DNA of 64,000 bases, taken from positions 33,703-97,702 of the forward strand of contig NZ_JAGDEL010000027.1 in assembly GCF_017497975.1 (NCBI RefSeq). Direction: 5' to 3'. The stretch comes from Metabacillus bambusae (lineage in GTDB: Bacteria; Bacillota; Bacilli; Bacillales; Bacillaceae). This document shows, in pieces, positions 27,379 through 36,298 of this stretch. A program made the translations under genes and the position numbers. Every line of letters starts with the position of its first letter. Positions within the stretch are counted from its first letter, which is position 1. Under the pieces are notes generated by a model. The model saw only the letters and a list, made by a program, of their open reading frames with translations. It made no database searches and was not told where the DNA came from.

Positions 27379-27417
27379 TTTACTTTCTTGTAATCTATCA
27401 TTTTACCAGTCTTTACA
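27379..27417 (+). promoter_or_regulatory. Pho-box-like tandem repeats before the glycerophosphodiesterase
   Basis: TTTACT at 27379, GTAATC at 27390, TTTACC at 27402 and TTTACA at 27412 have spacings of 11, 12 and 10 bases, the arrangement of PhoP half-sites. Confidence 0.45.
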
Positions 27418-27481
27418 ATTGCGTAAATGGAAATTAATAATCTAGTGATATTCTTAATGGTAGATTATGAAGAGGATGGAG

Positions 27482-28345
27482 ATGTGTAAATTGAAAAGTA
27501 AATGGATATCAGCTATTGGTGTTCTTGTCATTGGAGTCAGTATTTCTGCAGGTGGAGGAACGGCAATAGCGACGGAAAAACATAAGGAGATTGTCAATGT
27601 TTCACATCGCGGCGCTTCTGGATATGCTCCTGAGCATACAATTGCTTCCTATGAAATGGGAGAAAAAATGCATGGCGACTATATCGAAATAGATCTGCAA
27701 ATGACTAAAGACGGAAAGTTAATCGCTATGCACGATGAGCGGGTTGATCGGACGACAAACGGTACTGGTTTGGTGAAAGATAATACATTAGACCAAATCA
27801 AGCAGTTGGATGCAGGTAGTTGGTATAATGAGAAATTCCCGCAATACGCAAACTCAGAATATGTAGGATTAAAAGTACCTACTCTTGAAGAGGTTTTTCA
27901 AAGATTTGGGAAAAATAAACATTATTATATTGAAACAAAGTCGCCTGAGGTTTATCCCGGTATGGAAAAAGAACTTTTACGTCTAGTTAATGAATATCAT
28001 ATTAACAAGGATACGCTTCTTGTTCAGTCTTTTAGTGCTCTTAGTTTAAAAACAATGAACAATCTTGATCCATCAATTAAGCTTGTTCAATTACTTTCTT
28101 ATAAAACAAATGCAGTTGTGACTGATGTTGAAATTGCAGCTATAAAAGAGTACGCAATGGGAGTTGGACCAAACCATACGTATTTAAATGAAGAGTATGT
28201 ACAAAAGGTGGTAAACAGCGGGCTTGAAATACACCCTTATACTGTAAATGACAAAGAAACAATGAATAAGCTGATTAACTGGGGCGTTACAGGGATGTTT
28301 ACTAATTTCCCAGATTTGCTTCATGAGGTAAAAAAGGGAAAATAA
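27482..28345 (+). CDS. Secreted glycerophosphodiester phosphodiesterase (GlpQ-like)
   Basis: Cleaves glycerophosphodiesters to glycerol-3-phosphate and an alcohol. A signal peptide (KLKSKWISAIGVLVIGVSIS, cleavage near AIATE) precedes a GDPD TIM barrel of about 250 residues. Catalytic residues are visible in HRGASGYAPEHT (His, Arg, Glu), DYIEIDLQ (Glu, Asp) and MHDERVDRTTNGTG (His). The start is uncertain: ATG 27467 and 27476 lack a site, ATG 27482 follows AGAGG, and TTG 27491 follows GGAG. Export, two adjacent phosphoesterases and upstream Pho-like repeats all point to use of teichoic-acid or phospholipid phosphate under starvation. Confidence 0.93.
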   Translation: MCKLKSKWISAIGVLVIGVSISAGGGTAIATEKHKEIVNVSHRGASGYAPEHTIASYEMGEKMHGDYIEIDLQMTKDGKLIAMHDERVDRTTNGTGLVKDNTLDQIKQLDAGSWYNEKFPQYANSEYVGLKVPTLEEVFQRFGKNKHYYIETKSPEVYPGMEKELLRLVNEYHINKDTLLVQSFSALSLKTMNNLDPSIKLVQLLSYKTNAVVTDVEIAAIKEYAMGVGPNHTYLNEEYVQKVVNSGLEIHPYTVNDKETMNKLINWGVTGMFTNFPDLLHEVKKGK

Positions 28346-28370
28346 ATATAAAATCAATTTTTTTATAAAT

Positions 28371-28420
28371 AACAAGACCAAACTTAAGTAGAAACACTCT
28401 TGAGTTTAGTCTTGTTGTTT
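28371..28420 (+). terminator. Terminator after the glycerophosphodiesterase
   Basis: AACAAGACCAAACTTAAG and CTTGAGTTTAGTCTTGTT form an 18-base stem, followed by GTTTTTGTT. Confidence 0.85.
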
Positions 28421-28527
28421 TTGTTATAAATCGATTCCATTGGTAACTTGAAAATGAGAAATGCAGGTTTAGAAATTCTATTGCTTTAGAGTGCGACATA
28501 GAGTACGCACACATGTTTCTAAATTGA

Positions 28528-28720
28528 CTACCAACATTAAGTCCTGCGAATATAATGGCAAAAATTAAAGGAGTGACATCTAAAAAGCTGCGTGAAGAGT
28601 TTTCACAACTATAACATTTGCCAAGTTTATGGACATGTTCTTATTTTGATTCGACTGCTGGGAAATGTATCAAGTCAAACAATTAAGCGATATGTTGAAC
28701 AACAAAAGACAAGAGGGTGA
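28528..28720 (+). pseudogene. IS200/IS605-type TnpA transposase remnant (C-terminal part)
   Basis: The frame reads ANIMAKIKGVTSKKLREEF, then a TAA replacing CAA before HLPSLWTCSYFDSTAG, then a one-base insertion (GGGAAATG), and in the next frame NVSSQTIKRYVEQQKTRG and a stop at 28718. This is the C-terminal third of a Y1 HUH transposase with one stop and one frameshift. The N-terminus, including the HUH motif, is missing. The remnant directly precedes a tnpB fragment, the normal IS605 gene order. Confidence 0.85.
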
Positions 28721-28723
28721 ATC

Positions 28724-29150
28724 ATGTCACAGACAATCACCGTAAAAAATTAAATTGAAACCTACAAAAGAACAGGCTTCTATCTTGAATGAAATGAGTA
28801 AAACATATATTTCAACGATTAATAATCTTGTATCTGAAATAGTAAGAGAAAGGAAAAGTACCAAGAAATCAAGTAAGGATATTCCTGTAAACCTGCCGAG
28901 TGCGGTGAAGAACCAAACAATCAAAGACGCTAAAAGTATCTTCAAAAAAGTAAAGAAAAGCAATTATGAAATCGTTCCAGTATTAAAGAAACCTGTGTGT
29001 ATTTGGAACAAATGGTATTTAACACGCGATTCTATTGATGTAGTGATTCCAGGTGCAAAGCGAGCGGAGCAAGTACTAGATAATTTGAAAACACTTAATG
29101 TTCATTTAACTGATCAAGAAATACATGATATTGCCAGTTTTTTTAAATGA
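28724..29150 (+). pseudogene. Chimeric remnant: TnpB N-terminus joined to an aldo/keto reductase C-terminus
   Basis: ATG 28724 opens TnpB (MSQTITVK) but an extra A in an A-run at about 28745-28750 shifts the frame. In the corrected frame it reads [18 protein letters not shown] through KKPVCIWN, the N-terminal part of the RNA-guided nuclease TnpB. At about 29010-29020 it switches in frame to [20 protein letters not shown] and ends IHDIASFF, which is the C-terminus of an aldo/keto reductase. The junction implies a deletion that removed the IS right end, most of tnpB and most of a reductase gene. The reductase terminator survives at 29159. Confidence 0.8.
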
Positions 29151-29158
29151 ATAATTGG

Positions 29159-29205
29159 AACAAACCAAAGCCGTCTTTAGTATGATGGCTTTGGTTTGTT
29201 ATTAT
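29159..29205 (+). terminator. Terminator downstream of the aldo/keto reductase remnant
   Basis: AACAAACCAAAGCC pairs with GGCTTTGGTTTGTT, followed by ATTATTTATT. Confidence 0.85.
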
Positions 29206-29269
29206 TTATTGGAATAACCTCTGATTCTGTTGGAAATCAATCACTTTTACAAGAATCTATCATACATTT

Positions 29270-31234
29270 TCAATTAGCTTCGGATATAGAGTTAAATGCC
29301 TGAGAGTCTTCTAAAATCTTTAAAAAGTTCTTGCTTTTAAGTGGGCGGCTATAGAAATAGCCTTGTGCTTCTTGACAATTTTCTTTTTTGAGTAAATCAG
29401 CGTGAGAAGCCATTTCTACCCCTTCTGCGACTACGTGGAGATTAAGACCTTTAGCCATTGAAATAATTGTTTTAATTAATGTTTGATCGTGTTGATCATC
29501 ATGAATATCCTTAATGAAGGATTGATCTATTTTTAATGTATCAATCGGCAGTTTTTTCAAATAGTTAAGAGATGAATAACCGGTCCCAAAATCATCCATT
29601 GCAATTGTAACTCCTAAACTCTTTAGCTCCTTCAGTCTTTTTTCAATCAAGTTAAAGTCAGACATTGCCACACTTTCTGTTATTTCAAATTCCAAATACA
29701 GAGGGTTTGCTTTCGTTTCAGTAATAATCCGTTTAATTGTTTGAACGATATCTGGTTGGAAAAACTGAACAACTGATAGATTAATCGCAATTTTAATAGG
29801 TTCATAGCCTAACTGCTGGATCAACCTATTTTGATTACATGCTTGACGAATAACCCACTCACCAATAGGAAGTATTAACCCAGTTTCTTCCGCTATTGAA
29901 AGGAAATTTACTGGAGATATGAAACCGAACTCAGGATGTTTCCAACGGATAAGTGCTTCCGCTCCAGTAATCTTCTCTGTCGATAGATTAACTTTTGGTT
30001 GGTAACAAACCCGAAATTGTTCACAATCTAATTCAACAGCCCGAAATAGATCAGTCTCCAATCTTATCGCTTTTTCCATTTTCTCTTGATCTTCTTCGGT
30101 TATAAAATTAAAACTATTTTTCCCGTTACCTTTGACTTGATACATGGCCATATCAGCTATTCTTAACAATGTATCAGAATCCTCGCCATCCTTTGGATAT
30201 GTACTAATGCCAATGCTTGCTGTTACGTTTATTTTACTTGCTTCTAATTGGAAGGGATCGTTAAATACGTTTATTATGTCACTTGCGATCCTTTTAACCT
30301 CAATTTCTGTCTCTACATTTAATATAAGAATCGTAAACTCATCTCCACCACGTCTTGACACTATGCCATTTTCACCTATACATTTAACTAAACGTTCTGC
30401 TACTAATTTAATGAGCAAATCTCCTTTTTCATGACCAAGGGTATCGTTAATGTTTTTAAAGCGGTCCAAGTCAAGAAACATGACGGCAAGTTTTTTATCC
30501 TCCTTTTTTGCTAAAGAAATACGATTATTTAATTTTTCATTAAATAAGCTTCGGTTAGAAAGTCCTGTTAGTGAATCATGATAGGCTAAATAATTTATTT
30601 TCTCTTTATTTTTTTTATTGATTAGTAAAACCTTACCTAAATAAAATGTTGCGATACAACTTAAAAACAAAAAGATAAATAGAGAGCACCAAATGGTCTT
30701 AGTTGCAACTGTGTATTCTTTTTTCTGTTCCTTTTTCATGGTATCTATCATGTTTTTCTCATAATCTAACAATTCATTTAGACTAGTCATAACTTTATCA
30801 AATTGATCTTTTTTATTTTGAATTAGCTGCTCATCCGGTTTCGTTGCACTAGATTCTTGTAACTCCACATATTTTTCCCATGAATCATAAAAATCAGAAT
30901 AAAGAGGATGTAAATTCTCGCCATGTATCAATTCAATTTCAGCAAAATTATTCTGGACATCTTGTTTTAATTTTTCTAATTCTTCCTCATGATTTACCTT
31001 CTTATCAAGATCAGTTTCTTCATTAATCATTAAATCTACTGTTAACACCTCCCCAGTCAAAGACTTCATATGATATATCAATTCGATAGACTGCGTATAT
31101 TTTTTCATGATGTCTGTTGAAGCACTATTGATAGAAGTGGTCGTGTAGATTGCAATAGACCCAATGATCATAATAAAAACCATCATGATCATCATCCCGG
31201 AAATAATTGTTTTATTCGTACTTATATTTTTCAT
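29270..31234 (-). CDS. Membrane GGDEF-EAL protein (c-di-GMP turnover)
   Basis: 654 residues. TM1 about 10-30 and TM2 (TIWCSLFIFLFLSCIATFYL) enclose a helical extracellular sensor of about 150 residues, similar to four-helix-bundle chemoreceptor-like domains. Then a GGDEF domain with intact RRGGDEF but no RxxD inhibitory site five residues before it, and an EAL domain with EALIRW, the DDFGTGYSSL loop, KIDQSF and VAEGVE, all compatible with active phosphodiesterase. The start is ATG 31234 after AGGTGA; the upstream GTG lies in that site. It can make or break c-di-GMP. A second GGDEF-EAL gene lies upstream on the same strand, separated by about 270 bases. Confidence 0.93.
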   Translation of the reverse strand: MKNISTNKTIISGMMIMMVFIMIIGSIAIYTTTSINSASTDIMKKYTQSIELIYHMKSLTGEVLTVDLMINEETDLDKKVNHEEELEKLKQDVQNNFAEIELIHGENLHPLYSDFYDSWEKYVELQESSATKPDEQLIQNKKDQFDKVMTSLNELLDYEKNMIDTMKKEQKKEYTVATKTIWCSLFIFLFLSCIATFYLGKVLLINKKNKEKINYLAYHDSLTGLSNRSLFNEKLNNRISLAKKEDKKLAVMFLDLDRFKNINDTLGHEKGDLLIKLVAERLVKCIGENGIVSRRGGDEFTILILNVETEIEVKRIASDIINVFNDPFQLEASKINVTASIGISTYPKDGEDSDTLLRIADMAMYQVKGNGKNSFNFITEEDQEKMEKAIRLETDLFRAVELDCEQFRVCYQPKVNLSTEKITGAEALIRWKHPEFGFISPVNFLSIAEETGLILPIGEWVIRQACNQNRLIQQLGYEPIKIAINLSVVQFFQPDIVQTIKRIITETKANPLYLEFEITESVAMSDFNLIEKRLKELKSLGVTIAMDDFGTGYSSLNYLKKLPIDTLKIDQSFIKDIHDDQHDQTLIKTIISMAKGLNLHVVAEGVEMASHADLLKKENCQEAQGYFYSRPLKSKNFLKILEDSQAFNSISEAN

Positions 31235-31508
31235 TATTTTCACCTATTCAAAAAATTTGGTTCATTATGGGCTAAGCCCAATATTGTTTTCTTTTTACGA
31301 TTTTAATGAAGAAAGGTGAAAATTAGATGAAACAAAGAAGGTGAATTTTGAGATGTGCTAATAGGATGAAAAGAATAAGAAATTAAACTAGAATATCCCT
31401 TTGGTTTAGGTAACCGAAGGGATGTTGTGAATATTTTGCAGCAGCAATATACCAATGTATTGATAAACATGATGGCAAAATGAACGATTCCAATAAAGGA
31501 GGTAGGCC

Positions 31509-33596
31509 TCAATTTTCATTTCTTTCTTTTGTATCTAAAAAGGCTCGTTGTAGCTGAGTACCCATTAACGGTTTGCTAAAAAAGTAGCCTTGTCCAATGT
31601 CACAGCCAGTTTGATCTAACACTTGATGTTGATTTTCGGTCTCAATCCCTTCTGCAACTACTAATAAATTAAGGTTGTGGGCTAAAGATACAATAGAATT
31701 AATAAGAGAAATATTTTTTTTATCTGTAAGTTCGTCAAGGAAGGTTTTGTCTAAGTTTATTAAATCAATAGGCAGCTTTATTAGATAAGATAAGGAAGAA
31801 AAACCAGTTCCAAAATCATCGATGGCAATTTTTATCCCCATTTCTCTTAATTGATGGATTGTCTGAATAGCCTGCTCCTCGTTTTTATTCATAATACTTT
31901 CAGTAATTTCTAAAATTAGATTAGTAGGATCGAAACCTGTTTTACTAAGAATCTTTTTTACATCCTCAACTAAAGTGCCTTCTTCGAAATGCTTAGTAGA
32001 AATATTTACTGATATAGGTACTGGCGTATAGCCTAACTCCATCCACTCTTTACATTGTATACATACTTGTTCTAACAACCATTTTGTAATAGGTATGATT
32101 AAGTGATGATTTTCGGCAAATGAAATAAAATCAATTGGTGAAATCAATCCTTTTTCTGGATGGTCCCATCTTATTAATGCTTCAACTGAGTTAACCTCTT
32201 TTGTTGAAAGATTATATTTAGGTTGATAAACGATGAAAAATTCATTCTGTTCAAGTGCCTTTTTAATCCCGCTTACTAGTTCCTTTTCCGAGTCAATCAA
32301 ACACATTTCGTTATAGAACTGATAATTGTTTCTTCCTGCTTGTTTTGCCTTATAAAGTGCTTGGTCTGCACATTTCATGATCGAATCAATCTCATCTCCA
32401 CATTGTGGGAACTCAGCAATTCCAATTGATGATGTTGTAACGAACTCATGCTTGTTAATTTTCCATGGTTCTTGAAGTGAGGCGAGAATTCGGTTTGCTA
32501 TCCCGATAACATCCTCACGGGAATCGATATTAGGTAATAATATAACAAATTCGTCCCCACCAATCCGTGCAAGCGTGTCAATGCTTCTAATACACTTGCT
32601 TACGCGTTTAACAAATTGAACGAGTAGTTTATCTCCGATATCATGACCAAATGTATCATTAACCCATTTAAATCGATCAAAATCCAAAGACATAATCGAA
32701 AAAGATTCATTTTTTGATTCCGAAAGAGATATTGTCCCTTGGAGTTGTTCCATAAATAAACGGCGATTGCCGACCCCTGTTAATAAATCGTGGTACGCCA
32801 TATGTTTGAGTTGTTCTTCAAGTATTTTTCGTTCTGTAATATCTCTAGAGATAATAACGGATGATGTGACCCTTTCTTCATGAATAACAGGCTGAAGTTT
32901 TGCTTCGATCCATAAAAAATTATTTTCCTTACCTCTAACTCGAAAAACGATTGAATATGATTTTCCCTCTGAAAATACTTTCCTAAATGTTTCTACAACT
33001 AGTTTTACATCATCAGGATGGATGAAGACTGTACCATCTATACCTATTAACTGTTCAGGCTTGATTCCTAAAATGGTTTCATAGGAAGGTGAAGCATATG
33101 TAATAAGGGCCTTGTCATTATAAACGGCTATTAAATCAATTGTATTCTCAAGAATAATCCTGTATTTCTCCTCACTCTCAGCTAGAGTCCTTTTTGCTTT
33201 CTCACGTTCAGTTATATCACGACATGTTACAATGATCCCTTTCCGTTCCCCATTTGAATGAAAAAAAGGAGTTTTGATGACTTCAAATAAATGCTCTTTC
33301 CCATTAACTAAGATAATTTCTTCTGCTTTTACTTGGTTCTTTGTTTCCCAAGCCCGTAAATCAGAGGCTATGTAATCTGGAAGAAATTCAGCAAAATTAG
33401 GATAAATTTCAGCTAAATCCTCGTCTCTTTTTCCTTTATAATGATTCTCATGAATCTCAAAAACTTCGAGTACACGTTTATTTGCTTTTACCCACCTTCG
33501 TTCAGCATCTTTTAAAATAATAAGGTCAGGCAGGATATCTAATGCAGAAATGAAATTGTTGTATAGATCTACTCTATCTTCATCCTTTGCAGCCAT
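31509..33596 (-). CDS. Cytoplasmic PAS-PAS-GGDEF-EAL protein
   Basis: 695 residues, no membrane segment. PAS1 (about 15-135, ending with GIIVTCRDITEREKAK), PAS2 (about 140-260, ending VIISRDITERKILEEQLKH), GGDEF and EAL. The GGDEF sequence is ARIGGDEF and is preceded at five residues by RSID, a complete inhibitory I-site, so cyclase activity with product feedback is expected. The EAL domain retains EALIRW, the DDFGTGFSSL loop, NLDKTF and VAEGIE. The ATG at 33596 has GGAGG upstream; the longer ORF from 33647 has none. Both halves look catalytically competent. Ligands of the PAS domains are unknown. Confidence 0.93.
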   Translation of the reverse strand: MAAKDEDRVDLYNNFISALDILPDLIILKDAERRWVKANKRVLEVFEIHENHYKGKRDEDLAEIYPNFAEFLPDYIASDLRAWETKNQVKAEEIILVNGKEHLFEVIKTPFFHSNGERKGIIVTCRDITEREKAKRTLAESEEKYRIILENTIDLIAVYNDKALITYASPSYETILGIKPEQLIGIDGTVFIHPDDVKLVVETFRKVFSEGKSYSIVFRVRGKENNFLWIEAKLQPVIHEERVTSSVIISRDITERKILEEQLKHMAYHDLLTGVGNRRLFMEQLQGTISLSESKNESFSIMSLDFDRFKWVNDTFGHDIGDKLLVQFVKRVSKCIRSIDTLARIGGDEFVILLPNIDSREDVIGIANRILASLQEPWKINKHEFVTTSSIGIAEFPQCGDEIDSIMKCADQALYKAKQAGRNNYQFYNEMCLIDSEKELVSGIKKALEQNEFFIVYQPKYNLSTKEVNSVEALIRWDHPEKGLISPIDFISFAENHHLIIPITKWLLEQVCIQCKEWMELGYTPVPISVNISTKHFEEGTLVEDVKKILSKTGFDPTNLILEITESIMNKNEEQAIQTIHQLREMGIKIAIDDFGTGFSSLSYLIKLPIDLINLDKTFLDELTDKKNISLINSIVSLAHNLNLLVVAEGIETENQHQVLDQTGCDIGQGYFFSKPLMGTQLQRAFLDTKERNEN

Positions 33597-33901
33597 ATAT
33601 GGTAGTCCTCCATAATATTTAGTGGAACTTATAATAAACTTATTCATAAATACTAATTAGGTTTTTGATTAATAGTATTGTTAAACAAGACAAAAGAAAA
33701 AATACAATTAGTACCTAAACAGGAGCACCTTACAATTTAGTGTTCTTATGATGCATCTTTAAAGTTTGCTAAAACAGCCTGGCAGAAAAATTGATTAATA
33801 ATTTGATCTGGCACAAAGCTGTAAGACAAAAAGAGTTGCCTTAAAAGTCTATTTTGCTTTTAAGTCAACTCTTTCTTTCATATAAAGCGAGGATCAATAA
33901 A
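33597..33901. other. Intergenic stretch with one minus-strand terminator
   Basis: About 305 bases. It contains the Nudix terminator at 33829-33876 and the leader of the PAS-PAS-GGDEF-EAL gene; no further ORF or operator was recognised. Confidence 0.5.
33829..33876 (-). terminator. Terminator of the Nudix gene
   Basis: On the minus strand AAAGAGTTG-A-CTTAAAAG pairs with CTTTTAAG-G-CAACTCTTT, followed by TTGTCTT. Confidence 0.8.
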
Positions 33902-34471
33902 TTAGTTAATTCGAAAGAGCACATTGTCTTTCAGGGTAACTAATGGATCATTATCCTTTAATAAACCTTCTGTTTTCCCTTGAAAGGCAATTTGAATAAG
34001 CCATTTTGTGAAGCCTGCTACATTCATCGACTCTATTTCTTCCAAATTGTAAAAACCTGCATCATCGGATTCTAAACCATCTGGTCTTGGGGTACCACTT
34101 ATGTAATCCATCGCAAAAGCAACATATAAATTATGAACTCGTTGTGGGAGATCTCGAATCGCGACGATACTTTGTACCTTTGCTTTAATTCCTGACTCTT
34201 CCTCCACTTCACGGACGATCGTTTCCTCAATTGATTCCCATTGTTCAATATAACCGCCCGGATTTGTCCAATAGCCTTTTCCAGGATTATGTGCTCGTTT
34301 TACTAATAGTATTTTGTCGTCTTTAACTACGATTGCTCCAACACCAATACTATAGTCACCCCAAAATACATAATCACATCCTGGGCAAGCTCTTCTATCT
34401 GTTCCATCTATATTACGTGTTTCTAAAGGAGCACCACATTTCAAACAGTAATTCGCTGACAAATTGACCAT
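33902..34471 (-). CDS. Nudix hydrolase with N-terminal zinc ribbon
   Basis: 189 residues. The N-terminus has a four-Cys zinc ribbon (CLKCGAP near residue 9, CPGC near 29) as in NudC-like and ADP-ribose pyrophosphatase-like proteins. The Nudix box starts at GGYIEQWESIEETIV and continues to REVEEESGI, matching Gx5Ex7REUxEExGU fully. Reaction: hydrolysis of a nucleoside diphosphate linked to another moiety, Mg2+-dependent; the substrate cannot be told. The start ATG 34471 has GAAGGTGAAAGG; the frame upstream to 34636 is AT-rich and unsupported. The gene stands alone. Confidence 0.92.
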   Translation of the reverse strand: MVNLSANYCLKCGAPLETRNIDGTDRRACPGCDYVFWGDYSIGVGAIVVKDDKILLVKRAHNPGKGYWTNPGGYIEQWESIEETIVREVEEESGIKAKVQSIVAIRDLPQRVHNLYVAFAMDYISGTPRPDGLESDDAGFYNLEEIESMNVAGFTKWLIQIAFQGKTEGLLKDNDPLVTLKDNVLFRIN

Positions 34472-34892
34472 CCTTTCACCTTCATATAAATAAATTATAG
34501 TAGTCAAGTTCGACAAATTTAAGTTATATCCTTTTCTTTTGCTTTTTTGTGAAGAATTAAATTCGTCAATAGAATGGTCCAAAGTATAAGGCTGAAAAAT
34601 GCATTTTGAATAATAGTCTAAAAAGATAAAGATCACACTGGTCTAAAACGCAGTAAAATAGAACTATATACAACTAACAAGTGAAAAACTAATGATGGAT
34701 GAAACTCTTAAAATTAGAAGAGTAGCTTTAACCGTGAGTAATCATTCAAAAATGTTGGTGTGCTTACATGTGTTAATTGGGAATCAGTATAGGATTAGCT
34801 AGAAAGTTTATTTCATAAGATTGAGTTGAGTTTGATAGGGGGATAAATAAGTTGTATCTATATTTTTTGCTATATTATCCAAAAATAATGTG

Positions 34893-34988
34893 TGTCCAAA
34901 TAGTGGTGGGGTACTTATAGAACGTAAAGGAAAGTACGGAAATTTTAAAGGGTGTTTAAATTTCCCAAAGTGTCGTTACACAGCTTAA
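34893..34988 (+). pseudogene. Topoisomerase-type zinc-ribbon remnant
   Basis: A 31-codon frame reads CPNSGGVLIERKGKYGNFKG followed by CLNFPKCRYTA and a stop. It matches the zf-C4 topoisomerase ribbon (CPxCGG...GKYGxFxGCxNxPxCxYT) found at the C-terminus of topoisomerase I and some nuclease-like proteins, but the second Cys is Ser. No start precedes it. It is the last piece of a lost gene, with a hairpin at 35013 as its old terminator. The remaining bases of 34472-35253 show nothing else. Confidence 0.6.
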
Positions 34989-35012
34989 CAATTAGCAAAA
35001 TAGATTACAGTC

Positions 35013-35044
35013 AAAAGTAGGTGAAGATTACCCACTTTTTTCTT
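35013..35044 (+). terminator. Hairpin with T-run after the zinc-ribbon remnant
   Basis: AAAAGTAGGT pairs with ACCCACTTTT, followed by TT and C. Confidence 0.65.
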
Positions 35045-35136
35045 CAGTAAGTGCCATTTTTAAAAATGCATTTTTTTAACCAAAAGTTGAAGTTTTTCAA
35101 TTGTGGATAATAAGAACCTAGAAACGTACATATAAT

Positions 35137-35170
35137 AAAAGCGACTTCAAATCGTGTCGCTTTTAATATG
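35137..35170 (-). terminator. Bidirectional-looking hairpin before the XRE gene
   Basis: AAAAGCGAC and GTCGCTTTT flank a loop of about ten bases; T-runs lie on both strands, so it could serve the minus-strand small ORF at 35254. Confidence 0.65.
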
Positions 35171-35253
35171 TACATTTAAGAAAAATTCTATCTAATTTTA
35201 ATACACAAATGTTCGGCATGGGTAAAACAAAATTCTTTAAATAAAACTTAAGC

Positions 35254-35316
35254 TTACGAACGCTTTCCAGTGCCGCCAACATCTCTTGTTACATCTTTTC
35301 TTTCATCTTTTGTCAA
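35254..35316 (-). CDS. Candidate 20-residue peptide gene divergent from the XRE regulator
   Basis: TTG at 35316 follows GAGGTG at a six-base spacing and opens MTKDERKDVTRDVGGTGKRS, then TAA. A terminator-like hairpin follows at 35137-35170. The peptide is charged, with no hydrophobic segment. Start site and terminator favour a real gene, but the size makes this uncertain. Confidence 0.4.
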   Translation of the reverse strand: MTKDERKDVTRDVGGTGKRS

Positions 35317-35375
35317 TTTTAGCACCTCACTTATCTTGTTAATCATAACTTGTCCACGTAAAGGAGGCGATATAC

Positions 35376-35993
35376 ATGAGTAAGAAAAATAATTCTGATC
35401 ATACTAAAGTTGTGTATGTTGGCTTTGGCGACAATAACACAACTGAATCAGAAGATACACTTGAAAATGATGAGTATGTTTTTGTTAAAGTAGGCTTTAA
35501 AAAGGATAATTTTGAAAAGATAAAGTCCTATACTACATATGCTAATGTGGAAGCGAAAATGGATAAAATTGATGTAGAATACACTCCAGAAGACTTTATT
35601 AAAGGGGCAACGATGTATTTTATTGATTCAATGCTAGACAATATTGATGCGCATAAGCCTAAAGAAATAACGAGAAAATTATATGAATCTCTTCCTGAAT
35701 TCCTTCCCATCTTAAATGAAGCGGCTAAACAATTAGGAAATACTCCAAAGCAAAATGTTGAACCCCTTATTGATGATCATGAGGGCTTGATTAAAAATAA
35801 CATTAAGAAAATTATGAAGGAACAAAAGATGACTCAAAAGGAACTTGCAGATATAACAGGCATTGATAAAAGTAATTTATCGATTTATATGAATAACAAA
35901 TCACAACCATCTATCGAATTCTTTCTTAGAATTTGGCATGCCCTAGATTATCCACCCCTCAACGAAATACTCTTTAGAGAAAAAAGCTCTTGA
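35376..35993 (+). CDS. XRE-family helix-turn-helix protein
   Basis: 205 residues. The C-terminal 60 residues are a Cro/C1-type domain (MKEQKMTQKELADITGIDKS then NLSIYMNNKSQPSIEFFLRI). The N-terminal 130 residues show no recognised domain; they start acidic and polar and contain a helical part (TPEDFIKGATMYFIDSMLDN). AAAGGAGGCGAT precedes the ATG. It reads away from a tiny minus-strand ORF, an arrangement seen for regulator/peptide pairs, but no secretion signal supports a quorum system. Probably a DNA-binding regulator of unknown target. Confidence 0.85.
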   Translation: MSKKNNSDHTKVVYVGFGDNNTTESEDTLENDEYVFVKVGFKKDNFEKIKSYTTYANVEAKMDKIDVEYTPEDFIKGATMYFIDSMLDNIDAHKPKEITRKLYESLPEFLPILNEAAKQLGNTPKQNVEPLIDDHEGLIKNNIKKIMKEQKMTQKELADITGIDKSNLSIYMNNKSQPSIEFFLRIWHALDYPPLNEILFREKSS

Positions 35994-36220
35994 TGCTTAA
36001 GCATCTCTTTTTTTGGCAGCGAAGTTAAAAATTTTCAACTTTTATTAAAAATGTTTAAAAAAAGGTCATAAGACATGCACCTCTTTCAATATCCTATATC
36101 ATAACTAACTACCAACGGAAGTGGTTTTGAATAAGGAAGGGCTACTTTACTGCTATGAAAGTTAAGACAATTGCATAACAGGATGGATGGTTCTAGCCTC
36201 TTATAAGGTAGGTGCAACTG

Positions 36221-36298
36221 ATGGACATGAATACAGCAATGTTTATGATAGCATTAGTAACGTTAATGGTCCTTTTAATCGAGAAAGTAAAAAAGTAA
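36221..36298 (+). CDS. Putative holin-like toxin (type I toxin-antitoxin), 25 residues
   Basis: A short frame with AAGGTAGGTG site: MDMNTAMFMIALVTLMVLLI followed by EKVKK. One hydrophobic helix plus a Lys-rich tail is the layout of Hol-Tox/TxpA/BsrG-type peptides. A strong terminator overlaps its stop codon (36289-36338). The long untranslated leader (from about 36060) with complementary stretches could hold an antisense RNA gene; none was proven. Rest of 36001-36419 is otherwise empty. Confidence 0.5.
   Translation: MDMNTAMFMIALVTLMVLLIEKVKK

Noticed and set aside
31303..31512. 69-codon minus-strand frame between the two GGDEF-EAL genes
   Set aside because: No ribosome binding site, atypical composition; contains an inverted repeat ATCCCTTTGGTT / AACCGAAGGGAT without a T-run.
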